Assembly (NCBI RefSeq): GCF_030697925.1
Contig: NZ_JAUYOJ010000091.1
Span: 1 to 42,057 of the forward strand
DNA length: 42,057 bases
Source: Phenylobacterium sp.
Lineage (GTDB): Bacteria; Pseudomonadota; Alphaproteobacteria; Caulobacterales; Caulobacteraceae
Direction: 5' to 3'
Positions 7,268 to 16,257 of the stretch are shown in pieces; position 1 is the stretch's first letter, and each line of letters starts with the position of its first letter. The translations under genes and the position numbers were made by a program. Under the pieces are notes generated by a model that saw only the letters and a list, made by a program, of their open reading frames with translations, searched no databases and was not told the DNA's origin.

Positions 7268-8932
7268 CTACGCGGCCATCTGCAGCTTGGGGGACAGCGG
7301 CAAGCGCATGCGGCAGCGAAGGCCCTCCGGGTTGAAGATCAGTTGAACCTCGCCGTCGAACTCGCGCGCGAGTCCCTTTTCGATGAACCGTGAGCCGAAG
7401 CCGCGGCGTTCCGGCGGCGTGACGGCCGGGCCGCCCACCTCGCGCCAGTCGATCTCGACCGCAACGGGGTCGCTCGAGCTGTCCAGGTCCCATTTGACGT
7501 GCACCTGGCCCGCCAGGGTCGAGAACGCGCCATACTTGGCGGCGTTGGTCGCCAACTCGTGGAAGGCCATGGTCAGTGTGACGGCGGCGTTCGGGCCCAG
7601 ACGGACGTCAGGGCCCGTGAGGTTGACACGGTTCGCCTGGCCCTGGCCGACATAGGGTTCGAGCGTCTGGCTGATGACCCTGGTCAGGGACGCGCCGTCC
7701 CACGCGACCTCGGTCAGCAGGTCGTGAGCGCGGGCGAGCGCGCCGATCCGCGCGAGGAAAGCCCCCTCGAACGCCGCCACCGTTTCCGCCGTCCGGCTGG
7801 TCTGCATGGCGATCGATTGCACCGTCGCCAGGGTGTTCTTGACCCGGTGGTTCAGCTCGTCGAGCAGGGCGCGCTGTCGCTCTTCGGCGAGCTTGCGTTC
7901 GGTGATGTCCAGCGACACCCCGGCCATGCGAACCGGAGAGCCGCGGTCGTCATAGACGGCCCGGCCACGGATCTGGACCCACTTGACCTCACTGTCGTGG
8001 GCGAGCGTCCGACACTCTGTCTCCAGGTCCGACCCGAGGGCGACGGCCCGGTCCACGGCGCGCTGCAGCCGCTCGCGATCGTCCGGATGGACCCGGGCGA
8101 AGAGCTGCTCGTAGCGGTCGACGGGCTCGTCCGCCTCGAAGCCGAAATTGGCGCGGAAGAAGGCCGAGGCGGCCAGGCGGCGGGTCTCCAGGTCCAGCTC
8201 CCAACTCCCCAGACGGCCTGCCTGCAGCGCGAACTCCAACTGCTGCTCGGACTGGCGAAGCGCCGCGCGACCGCGTTCGGTGGCGAGGCTGAGTTGGGCC
8301 GCCGCCTCCATCACCTGACTGCGCCGAAGCGCCTCCTCGGTCTTGCCGCGCTCCTCCATCTCGGCTCGCAGCGCCCGGTGGGCTTCGGCGAGGGACGAGT
8401 TTGAGACGCCGAGTACGATCACCACCAGCGAGGCCATGACGATCAACATGGCGATGCCGCCATAGCGGGCCGCGCGCCGGGCGAACGGCTCGCTGATCGT
8501 TCGCAGATAGACCGAGCCGAGTCGGGTCGCGCCCTGGGCGACCGGCCGCGTCACCACCAGTCGGTCGCCGATCAGGGCGGGCGGCCCCACCCGGTTCGTG
8601 GCGGGCAGTTCCGACCCGGCGCGGGAATAGCCGGCGACCAGGCCGCCCTGCAGATCGTAGACCCCGACAGCCTCCACGTCGTGGTTGGCGCTTAGGGCCG
8701 CCACATATTCGCGCGCCGCCAGGCGGTCGTCGAAGGCCAGGGCCGCGGTCACGCTGCCGGACAGGATGTCGGCCTGCACCGTGACGGCGCGGAGCTTCTG
8801 GCCCCCGGCCACGTGCTCGTTGTAGACGGCCATGGACAGCCCGACGAGAACCAGACCAACCGCGAGTGCGATCACCAGGCGCGGACCGGGCCGCCATTGC
8901 TTCCAGGCATCTGGGCGCGGGATCAGCTTCAT
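7268..8932 (-). CDS. Membrane sensor histidine kinase, CHASE8-like/PAS/HWE type
   Basis: A 554-residue kinase. A first membrane segment (about residues 19-39) is followed by a periplasmic domain with ILSGSVTAALAFDD and VEAVGVYDLQGGLVAGY, as in CHASE8 sensor domains, and a second membrane segment near residue 165. Then come a coiled linker, a PAS_3-like fold (GRLGSWELDLETRRL to GVSLDITERK) and the kinase core. The H-box is LLDELNHRVKNTLATVQSIA, the N-box is FHELATNAAKYGA, and IDWREVGGP carries the W-x-E that defines HWE kinases. ATG 8932 has GGAGGG about ten bases upstream. It lies two bases after the YfiR-like gene and just before the receiver gene, which is its probable partner. Confidence 0.9.
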   Translation of the reverse strand: MKLIPRPDAWKQWRPGPRLVIALAVGLVLVGLSMAVYNEHVAGGQKLRAVTVQADILSGSVTAALAFDDRLAAREYVAALSANHDVEAVGVYDLQGGLVAGYSRAGSELPATNRVGPPALIGDRLVVTRPVAQGATRLGSVYLRTISEPFARRAARYGGIAMLIVMASLVVIVLGVSNSSLAEAHRALRAEMEERGKTEEALRRSQVMEAAAQLSLATERGRAALRQSEQQLEFALQAGRLGSWELDLETRRLAASAFFRANFGFEADEPVDRYEQLFARVHPDDRERLQRAVDRAVALGSDLETECRTLAHDSEVKWVQIRGRAVYDDRGSPVRMAGVSLDITERKLAEERQRALLDELNHRVKNTLATVQSIAMQTSRTAETVAAFEGAFLARIGALARAHDLLTEVAWDGASLTRVISQTLEPYVGQGQANRVNLTGPDVRLGPNAAVTLTMAFHELATNAAKYGAFSTLAGQVHVKWDLDSSSDPVAVEIDWREVGGPAVTPPERRGFGSRFIEKGLAREFDGEVQLIFNPEGLRCRMRLPLSPKLQMAA

Positions 8933-8934
8933 CC

Positions 8935-9495
8935 CTACCCTCCAGGCCTGGCGGAGACCGCGAGGCTCAGGAGCTTCGAGCTGATCGTCACGCCGTTGGC
9001 GGCGGCGGCGCTGGTGTCGATATCGAAGCGGACGCGGCCGTTCTTGACGATGAACTGGATGACTGCCCCGCGGACGGCCTTGCTCTGGTCCGAGACTGTC
9101 AGGACCGGTGCGCCCTTGATGTTGCGAAGCGTGTCGGCCGACGACCGGCCAGCGGCGTCGCCGAGATAGAGGATATGGCATCCGGCGCCGCTTTCCGCGC
9201 TTCGGAGCCGGCGGACGGCCATCGGATGCCCGTCGAGATGTTGGCCGCTGACCGCCTGTTCCAGCACCGTGCCGAACGGATCGTTCCCCACGACGCAAAG
9301 ATGGAAGGGGCTCGATTGGGATGGAAAGGCCGAGGCGGGCCAACGGACGAAGGGCGCGAACTTGTAGAGATAGGTCGCCTTGACGGCGGATTCGGAGGCG
9401 CTGGCCTGGGCCCGTCCAGGACCGCCGGAGACGATCGCGCAGATCAGGGCCAGCAGGACTGCGGGCCGCAGGCGATCGAGGCTCCGCAACGCCAT
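8935..9495 (-). CDS. YfiR-like periplasmic protein (DUF4154)
   Basis: A 186-residue exported protein. After a signal peptide it reads VKATYLYKFAPFVRWP, then HLCVVGNDPFG and CHILYLGDAAGR, with ILTVSD-like and VIQFIVKNGRVRFDID segments. This is the DUF4154/YfiR pattern. In Pseudomonas YfiR inhibits the CHASE8-containing cyclase YfiN from the periplasm. Here the partner would be the CHASE8-like sensor of the next gene, two bases downstream (inference by analogy). I chose ATG 9495, which has GGAG nine bases upstream within the end of the TonB gene; ATG 9510 is an alternative. Confidence 0.85.
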   Translation of the reverse strand: MALRSLDRLRPAVLLALICAIVSGGPGRAQASASESAVKATYLYKFAPFVRWPASAFPSQSSPFHLCVVGNDPFGTVLEQAVSGQHLDGHPMAVRRLRSAESGAGCHILYLGDAAGRSSADTLRNIKGAPVLTVSDQSKAVRGAVIQFIVKNGRVRFDIDTSAAAANGVTISSKLLSLAVSARPGG

Positions 9496-9497
9496 GG

Positions 9498-11486
9498 CTA
9501 GAATCTCCATCGCAAGTCGATGAAGACGCTGCGGGCCGACTCAACGCCGGTGGCGCCGATCTGGACGTTGGCTTTGGCCGTCCCGAACTCCGAATGATGG
9601 TCGTTCAGAAGATTGGCCCCGGTGAGCGAGACCTCAAGCGATCGCGAGATCGCCCAGGCGATCCGCGCGCCGAGCTCGGCGTAGGCCGGTGACGCTGGGT
9701 TGGGCAGGGCGACGATCCTGCGCAGGTCGAGGTCCAGGCTGACCCCATGGCCGAAATCCATCATCGAGCGAATCGACGCCTGGTGCGTCGGATCGTTCCC
9801 GGCGATCTGCGTGCCGACGATCTGGCTGGAGCCCGGTTCATAGCGGAGGCGCTTGCGCAGCCAGTTGGCGCCGCCGGAGAGCCGCCACCAGTCGGCGACC
9901 TGATAGACTCCCCAGGCCTCGACGCCGTAGGTCTCGCCCTCCATCCGGTTGTCGAACACGATCGGCAACCTACCGCCCGTCAACTCGAAACTCCGCAGGT
10001 CGTCATAGACGTTGTAGAAGGCGGAGATGGAGACGGAGCTCCGCGCCGAGGGTTGGGCGCGATAGCCGAGTTCGTAGGCGATCACGGTCTCGGGCTGGAA
10101 GTCGCGCCCCGTCAGCCGCACGGCTGAGGTGCTGGACAGGCCGGTCAGCTCGACGAAGTCGCGGTCGAGCCGCGATGGCGCGCGCACGGCCCTGGAGACC
10201 GCGGCCCAGATCAGGGTGGTGTCGGTGGCCTTCCAGGACAGGCGCGCCGTGGGCAGCGGCTCCACCCCGGTATAGGGGTCGTCCTCGAGCTTCAGTCCGA
10301 GCGTCAGCTTGAGCGCCGGGGTCAGGGCGATGGTGTCCTGGACGAACAGGTTGGCCAGGCCCTGCCGGCGGCCGACAGGATCGAAGAACTGGGTGCGCGG
10401 CGGCGTGGGCGTGATCGGGAATTGGTCGTCGGTGATCCGGTAGCCGCCGCCCCAGACGATCTGATGGGCTTCGCCCCATGAGAAGCTGTGCTGCACATCC
10501 AGGTCGTAGGTGCTCAGGCGGTTGTCGAACCGGCCAGGCACGGTGCGTTCCAGGTGATCATAATAGGCCTGGACCTGCAGGGTCCCGCCGCCGCCGGTCG
10601 GGTGGGTCCAGCGGGCGGTCAGATTGTGGCCGGAAATCTCCTGGTGGCGGGAGGCGGCCACCTGCTCTGTCCCGCGATAGGCGTCGCCCTGCAGGGTTAT
10701 CAGGTCGTCCGAGCCCGACCAGTCCAGCCGGAACCCGGCCTGGCGTCGCCGCCAGCCATCCCGCGCGTCCCCGCCGGCGGCGGTTTCGCTGTGGGCGTAG
10801 TCGACCCCGTCGGCATAGACGCGATAGGTCAGGGCCTCGCTAAGGGCTCCGCCGTACCGCAGGCTGGCGCGCTGCTCGAGATTGCCGCCGCCGACTTCCA
10901 GCACCCCGCCCTCAGTCTCGCTCGAGCGGCGGGTGACGATGTTGATCACCCCGTTGACCGCATTGGCGCCCCAGAGGGTCGCGCCGGGCCCGCCGATCAC
11001 CTCCACCCGCTCGATGTCTTCCGGCAGCACGTGCTGGGCGTTCCAGAACACCCCGTGGGAGAACGGGGTGTAGACGCTGCGTCCGTCGATCAGGACCAGC
11101 AGCTTGTCGGCGGCGCTACCGTTGAAGCCCCGCGCCGATATGGCGTGGCTGCTGGCGGTGATCTGCGCCACATGCAGGTTCGGAGCCTGGCGCAGGATGT
11201 CGGGGATGTTCGTCGCGCCGGAGCGCATGACGTCGTCATGGGTGATGACGTAGATCGCCGCCGGGGCGTCGCTCAACGGCTGGTCGGTCTTCGACACCGA
11301 GGAGACGTCGATATTCGCCAGTTCCTCGATCGAGAGCCGGCCCAGGTCCGCAAGGGCGCCCGCGTTCGGTTCGGTGGCCGCGAAGGCATGGAGCGGGAAC
11401 AGGAAGGCGCCGAGCGCCGAGGCGACGGCCAGCTTGGCGGGGTGGGCTTCCCGCTGCTCGCCGACGTCTCCGTGACCCCGCCTCAT
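9498..11486 (-). CDS. TonB-dependent outer-membrane receptor
   Basis: A 662-residue receptor. An N-terminal signal segment ends near HAFAATEP. The plug domain includes LSIEELANIDVSSVSK, PAAIYVITHDDVMRSG, RGFNGSAADKLLVLIDGRS and ERVEVIGGPGATLWGANAV. The remainder alternates as in a 22-strand barrel, and the chain ends in the outer-membrane signature RWRF with terminal Phe. The plug resembles CirA/BtuB-like receptors often found with DUF4154 and a CHASE8 sensor. It is first in the operon, so it may pass its ligand or status to the periplasmic YfiR-like protein and then to the kinase. The ligand is unknown. The 189 bp upstream (11487-11675) should hold its promoter; I see no certain boxes there. 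Confidence 0.9.
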   Translation of the reverse strand: MRRGHGDVGEQREAHPAKLAVASALGAFLFPLHAFAATEPNAGALADLGRLSIEELANIDVSSVSKTDQPLSDAPAAIYVITHDDVMRSGATNIPDILRQAPNLHVAQITASSHAISARGFNGSAADKLLVLIDGRSVYTPFSHGVFWNAQHVLPEDIERVEVIGGPGATLWGANAVNGVINIVTRRSSETEGGVLEVGGGNLEQRASLRYGGALSEALTYRVYADGVDYAHSETAAGGDARDGWRRRQAGFRLDWSGSDDLITLQGDAYRGTEQVAASRHQEISGHNLTARWTHPTGGGGTLQVQAYYDHLERTVPGRFDNRLSTYDLDVQHSFSWGEAHQIVWGGGYRITDDQFPITPTPPRTQFFDPVGRRQGLANLFVQDTIALTPALKLTLGLKLEDDPYTGVEPLPTARLSWKATDTTLIWAAVSRAVRAPSRLDRDFVELTGLSSTSAVRLTGRDFQPETVIAYELGYRAQPSARSSVSISAFYNVYDDLRSFELTGGRLPIVFDNRMEGETYGVEAWGVYQVADWWRLSGGANWLRKRLRYEPGSSQIVGTQIAGNDPTHQASIRSMMDFGHGVSLDLDLRRIVALPNPASPAYAELGARIAWAISRSLEVSLTGANLLNDHHSEFGTAKANVQIGATGVESARSVFIDLRWRF

Positions 11487-11675
11487 CGACCGCCCGCAAT
11501 CACCAAGTTTTCAACAAAGAGTTTTCGCGTCGCTCGCGAGTGAATCACCGCACGGTCCGAGAGGCAACGATACACGCGATGGTTTATGATACTGCGAGTC
11601 GCGCGCAAGAGGGGAGAAGCCTTCGATCACGCGCCTAAGGTGGTTTTTCGCCTCGGCGAACAACGATGGATGGCT

Positions 11676-12527
11676 TCAGGCCGGCGCTCGGGCGCCCACC
11701 ATCAGCATCGGGTCCATGTGCCGGCCGCGCCACAGCACCCGCCAGCACAGGTGTGGACCGGTGGCCCGGCCGGTGGCGCCGACCGCGGCGATCAGCTCGC
11801 CCTGGCGCACGACCTGGCCGCGCAGGACGTCGATGCGCGACAGGTGCAGATAGGCGCTGACCAGGCCCTGGCCATGGTCGATGGTGATCAGGCCGCCCTC
11901 GTACAGCAGGCCGTTCTCGGCCAGGGTCACCACCCCGCCGGCCGGGGCGTAGACGGCCGTTCCACGCGGGGCGGCGAGGTCGATCCCATAGTGCGGGGGA
12001 CGCGGTACGCCATTGAAGATCCGCTGGCCGCCGAACCGGCCCGAGACTCGGGTATAGGCGACCGGCAGGACGAACCCCCCGGTGAAGTCCTCGCGCTCGG
12101 CGCGGCTGGCGAAGGCCTCGCGCTTGCGCCGGGTCTCCCAGGCGATGCGGGCTTCCAGCTCCGGACTGGCCTTGCGGGTGCTGCGCCCGCCCAGGCCGCC
12201 GATGTGCTGGATGTCGTAGTCGCCCGGCGCGATCGACAGGGTCCGCACGCTCTCGCCCCCGGGGGCGACCGCGCGGACCACGGCGTTAGGGCCCGCGTCC
12301 CGGTCGAAGCCGACCACGAAGGCGCCGGTGGCCGAGGCTTGGGTCACCTCCTGGCCGTCGAGGAAGATCTGCGCGCGGGGCGCGGTGCGGCCCAGCGCGA
12401 AGCCGCCCTGCTGGTAGCGGCCGCTGAGGTCCAGGCGGGGCGGGGCGCTATAGGCCGGTCCGACCAGCGCGAATGTCGCTAGCCCCGTGAGCGCCGCCCG
12501 GCGGTTCAGGGGTTGAGTTCCTTCCAT
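11676..12527 (-). CDS. M23-family (LytM) peptidase
   Basis: A 283-residue exported protein with a signal peptide ending near PAYSA. An Ig-like N-terminal half (GQEVTQASATGAFVVGFD) precedes the LytM domain: HYGIDLAAPRG (His179, Asp183), AYLHLS (His228) and GPHLCWRV. It would cut peptidoglycan cross-links or, if inactive, activate an amidase. The usual HxH motif is H-L-C here, with Cys261 at the metal-ligand position; this variant appears to recur in an alphaproteobacterial M23 subgroup and Cys can bind zinc. Its start overlaps the DUF2093 gene by 22 bases, so the two are probably coupled. Confidence 0.88.
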   Translation of the reverse strand: MEGTQPLNRRAALTGLATFALVGPAYSAPPRLDLSGRYQQGGFALGRTAPRAQIFLDGQEVTQASATGAFVVGFDRDAGPNAVVRAVAPGGESVRTLSIAPGDYDIQHIGGLGGRSTRKASPELEARIAWETRRKREAFASRAEREDFTGGFVLPVAYTRVSGRFGGQRIFNGVPRPPHYGIDLAAPRGTAVYAPAGGVVTLAENGLLYEGGLITIDHGQGLVSAYLHLSRIDVLRGQVVRQGELIAAVGATGRATGPHLCWRVLWRGRHMDPMLMVGARAPA

Positions 12528-12730
12528 CGGGCCGTGGCCTCCGCCGGGGTGGCGTAGGCTTCCTGCAGCGCGGGGTTCCAGTAGCGCAAGGCTTCTACCG
12601 GGATCTTGGCCTTGGTGACAGCGCAGAGCACGTAGCGACCAGGCTTGAGGACGACGAATTCGCCATCGCCATAGTGCAGGACGGCGAGGTCGGCCGGCTG
12701 GCCGGCGAGGTCACGATCATGAGCGTTCAT
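12506..12730 (-). CDS. DUF2093-family small protein
   Basis: A 74-residue protein with LAVLHYGDGEFVVLKPGRYV and IPVEALRYWNPALQEAYATP, matching the alphaproteobacterial DUF2093 family, function unknown. An in-frame ATG at 12739 would add three residues. It lies between acyP and the M23 peptidase on the same strand and overlaps the latter. The set xseA-acyP-DUF2093-M23 probably forms one transcript. Confidence 0.8.
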   Translation of the reverse strand: MNAHDRDLAGQPADLAVLHYGDGEFVVLKPGRYVLCAVTKAKIPVEALRYWNPALQEAYATPAEATARWKELNP

Positions 12731-12778
12731 GAGCGGCATTCTAGCGTCCGGAGACGGTTTAGAACAGGTCGCCCCGCC

Positions 12779-13060
12779 TCATAGGGTCGGCTGGTCGTGG
12801 AATCCGCGGCTGCCGTCGTCCTGCGCCCCGGTGGTTTCGACCTGGCTCACCCGGGCCGACGGCGGTCCGCTGCGGCAGGCCGCGACAAGCTGCTCGACCG
12901 CGGCTTCCGGTCCGATGGCCAGGAGTTCCACCGAGCCGTCCCGCCGGTTGCGCACCCAGCCGTCGAGCCCCAGCCGCCGCGCCTCTTCCGTGGCCCACCA
13001 GCGATAGCCCACGCCCTGGACGCGACCGCGGATGCTGAGGCGGATGGCGTGGCGCTGCAT
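12779..13060 (-). CDS. acyP: Acylphosphatase
   Basis: A 93-residue acylphosphatase that hydrolyses carboxyl-phosphate bonds such as in acetyl or carbamoyl phosphate. The phosphate loop RGRVQGVGYRWW with its catalytic Arg, and the catalytic Asn in GWVRNRRDGSVE, are both present, and the length is standard. ATG 13060 is preferred over a TTG at 13072. It starts 32 bases after the xseA stop on the same strand. Confidence 0.92.
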   Translation of the reverse strand: MQRHAIRLSIRGRVQGVGYRWWATEEARRLGLDGWVRNRRDGSVELLAIGPEAAVEQLVAACRSGPPSARVSQVETTGAQDDGSRGFHDQPTL

Positions 13061-13092
13061 GGCGGAATTCAACGCCCGCGAGACGGTCGGGT

Positions 13093-14529
13093 CTAGAAAA
13101 GATCGCCCTGGGCGGGCGGGATCGTGGGGCTCCGCGCCGGGCGCGCGGGCTTGGGCGTCGGCGGCGCGGCGCTGGGCGTTCCGTCGATGGTCGCCTCGCG
13201 GGTCTGGTCGGCGAAGACCAGACGCACGCCCTCGCCGCTGGCCAGCGACCCGCCCTCGCGAACCAGGGAGCCGTCCGGCCGCTCGACCCGGGCGAAGCCG
13301 CGCTTGAGCGGCGCGTCCGGGTTCACCGAGGCGTAGAGCTTGCCGAGGCTCACCAGCCGCTCGCCGGCGCGCTCCAGCCCGCGATCCATGGCCGGGCGCA
13401 GCCGGATCGCCAGGCGGCCCAACCGGTCGGCGCGCACGTCCTGCGGCCGCAGCAGCAGGCCTGGCGACAGGCGCGAGGAGACCCGCACCAGGGCCGTGTG
13501 ATGGGCCGCCACATTGCGCGACAGTCCCGCGCCCAGCCGGCTGGCGGCTAGGTTGAAGCGCTGGGCGGCCATCTCCACCAGGTCGGGCACGCGGGCGAGC
13601 GCCCGGCCGGCGTTCTCCACCCGGCCGCGGCGATCCTCAACCGCCCGGCCGCCGCCGCGGTGCAAGCGCGCCGAGAGATCGGCGATTCCGGCGCGCAGCT
13701 CGGCCAGCACCGGAGTCGCCATTTCCGCCGCCGCCGTGGGGGTGGGCGCGCGGCGGTCGGAGACGAAGTCGATCAGGGTGGTGTCGGTCTCGTGGCCCAC
13801 CGCCGAGATCAGCGGGATGGTCCCGGCGAATACGGTCCGCGCCAGGGTCTCGTCGTTGAACGCCCAGAGGTCCTCCACCGAGCCGCCGCCACGGGCGACG
13901 ATGATGATATCCGGTCGGGGGACCGGCCCGCCGGGCTCCAGCGCATTGAACCGGGCGATGGCGTTCCCGACCTGTGCGGCGGCGGTCTCGCCCTGGACCA
14001 CCACCGGCCAGACGATCACGCGGCAGGGCCAGCGGTCGCGGATGCGGTGCAGGATGTCGCGGATCACAGCTCCGGTGGGACTGGTGATCACTCCCACCAC
14101 CGCGGGCATGGCGGGGAGAGGGCGCTTGGCGGAGGTCTCGAACAGGCCTTCGGCCTGCAGCTTGACCTTCAGCCGCTCGAGCTGGGCCAGCAGGGCGCCG
14201 ACCCCGGCCGCCTCCATGGTCTCGATGACGATCTGGTAGCGGGAGCCGGCGGGATAGGTGGTGATCTTGCCGGTGACGATCACCTCCAGCCCCTGCTCGG
14301 GCCGGACCGAGAGGTTGCGGACCGAGCCCTTCCACACCACCCCGTCGATGGCCGCGCGCTCGTCCTTGAGCGTCAGATAGACGTGGCCGTTGGAGTGGTG
14401 GGTGACCTTGGACAGTTCGGCGCGCAGGCGCACGAAGCCGTAGGCGTCCTCCAAGGTGCGCTTGAGCGCGAAGGCCAGCTCCGAGACGGAATAGGCCTTG
14501 GCGTTGGAGTCGGTGTCGACGTCGGTCAT
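13093..14529 (-). CDS. xseA: Exodeoxyribonuclease VII large subunit
   Basis: A 478-residue XseA, the catalytic subunit of the single-strand-specific exonuclease VII. The N-terminal OB-fold has [16 protein letters not shown] and [21 protein letters not shown]. The catalytic core shows [38 protein letters not shown] and [21 protein letters not shown] coiled-coil region follows, then an alphaproteobacterial Pro/Ala-rich tail. ATG 14529 fits the family start; the frame runs 12 codons further upstream. The small subunit xseB is not in the window. It lies 140 bp downstream of gcrA on the same strand. Confidence 0.95.
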   Translation of the reverse strand: MTDVDTDSNAKAYSVSELAFALKRTLEDAYGFVRLRAELSKVTHHSNGHVYLTLKDERAAIDGVVWKGSVRNLSVRPEQGLEVIVTGKITTYPAGSRYQIVIETMEAAGVGALLAQLERLKVKLQAEGLFETSAKRPLPAMPAVVGVITSPTGAVIRDILHRIRDRWPCRVIVWPVVVQGETAAAQVGNAIARFNALEPGGPVPRPDIIIVARGGGSVEDLWAFNDETLARTVFAGTIPLISAVGHETDTTLIDFVSDRRAPTPTAAAEMATPVLAELRAGIADLSARLHRGGGRAVEDRRGRVENAGRALARVPDLVEMAAQRFNLAASRLGAGLSRNVAAHHTALVRVSSRLSPGLLLRPQDVRADRLGRLAIRLRPAMDRGLERAGERLVSLGKLYASVNPDAPLKRGFARVERPDGSLVREGGSLASGEGVRLVFADQTREATIDGTPSAAPPTPKPARPARSPTIPPAQGDLF

Positions 14530-14669
14530 CGGGGAGGAAGGTAGCGGGGTCGGGCGCAAACCCAACCCCCTAGCTCAGCGGGGCCTCAAAATAGGTGGGG
14601 CGCGTTCGGCGACGATACGCATCGCCCTTCAGTGTGAACGCGCCCTCGACCCATCCCCCCGGAAGTGAA

Positions 14670-15173
14670 CTAGATGTAGCGCCGCAGCGAGCGGGCCAGT
14701 TCGTTGGCCCCTGAGCGCTTTTTGGTCTGGGCCGGCTGATAGGCCACCCGGGCGTGCTCCATGCAGTAGGGACCGTCGTCCTGGCGGCGACCGCAGAAGG
14801 TGAAGCCGTCACTGGACGGATCGCCGATCGGCCACTTGCACATGTGGGCGCCCAGGGTCAGCACCGTGGCGGTGCCAGGGGCTTCCTCGACATAGCGGAC
14901 GGGCGAGGGGACGGGCATGTTCTGGGCGCTGACCGGCTCAGCCAGGCGGCGCGGCGCGGCGGGCTGGACCGCCGGACGGGCGGGACGCGGCGCCTTGAAC
15001 ACCGGACGGGCTGGTTTGGACGGCGTGGCGCGGCCCGAGAGCCCCAGGCGGTGGACCTTGCCGATGACGGCGTTGCGGGTCACCCCGCCCAATTGTTTCG
15101 CGATCTGACTGGCCGACAGGCCGTCCTGCCAGAGCTTCTTCAGATTCTCGACGCGTTCGTCGGTCCAACCCAT
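14670..15173 (-). CDS. gcrA: Cell-cycle regulator GcrA
   Basis: A 167-residue GcrA. The N-terminal helix-turn-helix domain reads MGWTDERVENLKKLW, LSASQIAKQLGG, TRNAVIGKVHRLGLSGR. A Pro/Ala/Lys-rich linker leads to the C-terminal sigma-70-interacting domain with CKWPIGDPSSDGFTFCG and PYCMEHARVAY. In Caulobacter crescentus GcrA binds RNA polymerase-sigma73 and activates promoters with CcrM-methylated GAnTC sites, controlling S-phase and division genes. Its presence strongly supports a Caulobacterales or related host. ATG 15173 gives the normal length; the frame is open upstream. It diverges from an ABC-2 permease gene. Confidence 0.95.
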   Translation of the reverse strand: MGWTDERVENLKKLWQDGLSASQIAKQLGGVTRNAVIGKVHRLGLSGRATPSKPARPVFKAPRPARPAVQPAAPRRLAEPVSAQNMPVPSPVRYVEEAPGTATVLTLGAHMCKWPIGDPSSDGFTFCGRRQDDGPYCMEHARVAYQPAQTKKRSGANELARSLRRYI

Positions 15174-15400
15174 GTCTGGCCTCCACCGTTTTGGCAACAT
15201 CCCGGCGCCGCCCCCGCGGTGGTGTCCGGGATCAACATCTTGTGGCAGCACGCTTTTGCGGGCTCCATCAACTACTAGATATCGTAACCAAATCCCTAAC
15301 GGCCACAATAGGCGCCACACGCTTAGTCCACAGGAACAAGATGTAGCGTCCTCACGCCGCACCCTTGCGATCTGCGCGCGGCGAGCGCACATCGGCGGAC
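15174..15400. promoter_or_regulatory. gcrA / permease divergent promoter region
   Basis: This 227 bp spacer separates gcrA (leftward) from the permease gene (rightward) and must hold both promoters. TAGTCCACA at 15324-15332 matches 7 of 9 bases of a DnaA box, which is of interest because DnaA activates gcrA in Caulobacter. A TAACC...CTAAC pair at 15285-15300 recalls CtrA half-sites but has the wrong spacing. I see no GAnTC site. Individual boxes are weak. Confidence 0.35.
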
Positions 15401-16222
15401 ATGAAGGATGTTCCCGACGCCCCTGCGGTCATTCCGCCCCTGCCGCGCGATTATCACGGCTTCAACTGGGCCGGCTTCTCGACCCTCTACCTGCGCGAGA
15501 TCCGCAGGTTCTGGAAGGTGGGGATGCAGACCCTGGCCGCGCCGGTGGTCACGGCCCTGCTCTATATGATGGTCTTCGTGGTGGCTGTGCGCGGCGCGGC
15601 GCCGCCGATCCACGGCACCCCCTTCGCGACCTTCGTGGCGCCGGGCCTGATCATGATGCAGATCCTCAACAACGCCTTCGCCAACTCGTCCTCGTCGCTG
15701 CTGCAGGCCAAGTTCAACGGCCTGATCGGCGATTTCATGACCCCGCCGCTTACCCCGCTTGAGCAGGTCGGCGCCTTCGCGCTTGGCGCGGCGACGCGCG
15801 GCGTCGTGGTCGGCGCGGTCACCTGGCTGGCGGTGCTGCCCTTCGCCAGCCTGCCGATCGTCCACCTGTGGGCGATCCTCTATTTCGGGATCGGCGCGGC
15901 CCTGATCCTGGGCTTCCTTGGCATCATGGCCGGTCTGTGGGCGGAGAAGTTCGACCACATGGCGGTGGTGACCAACTTCATCATCATGCCGCTGACCTTC
16001 CTGTCAGGCACCTTCTACCTGGTCGACAAGCTGCCCGAGCCGTTCCGCACGGCCAGCCACTTCAACCCGTTCTTCTATCTGATCGACGGCTTCCGCTACG
16101 GCTTCATCGGCCACGCCGAGGGCTCGCTGATCGCGGGCATGGGCATGACCGCGGGCCTGGTCATCGCCTTCGCCTTCACCTGCCTGTGGATGTTCGAGAC
16201 CGGTTATAAGCTGAAGACCTAG
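15401..16222 (+). CDS. ABC-2 type transporter permease
   Basis: A 273-residue inner-membrane permease with about six membrane segments. It has YLREIRRFWKVGMQT before the first segment and then PGLIMMQILNNAF. The ABC-2 signature region NFIIMPLTFLSGTFYLVDKLP is followed by FNPFFYLIDGFRYGF, as in the YadH/NodJ class. Such permeases pair with an ATPase to export polysaccharides, lipids or drugs. No ATPase gene is adjacent in the window, so the partner must be elsewhere. ATG 15401 is preferred over an upstream TTG at 15365. Confidence 0.88.
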   Translation: MKDVPDAPAVIPPLPRDYHGFNWAGFSTLYLREIRRFWKVGMQTLAAPVVTALLYMMVFVVAVRGAAPPIHGTPFATFVAPGLIMMQILNNAFANSSSSLLQAKFNGLIGDFMTPPLTPLEQVGAFALGAATRGVVVGAVTWLAVLPFASLPIVHLWAILYFGIGAALILGFLGIMAGLWAEKFDHMAVVTNFIIMPLTFLSGTFYLVDKLPEPFRTASHFNPFFYLIDGFRYGFIGHAEGSLIAGMGMTAGLVIAFAFTCLWMFETGYKLKT

Positions 16223-16257
16223 GGCGCGACCTGACGGGCGTTCGGCGCCGCGTCAGC

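Noticed and set aside
13637..14335. Alternative minus-strand frames inside xseA, argD, metZ and others
   Set aside because: These are out-of-frame shadows of well-supported genes, rich in Arg/Gly/Pro.
15285..15332. CtrA full site and DnaA box upstream of gcrA
   Set aside because: The TAACC/CTAAC pair has wrong spacing and imperfect halves, and the best DnaA-like box has two mismatches. They are listed only as weak hints in the promoter region.
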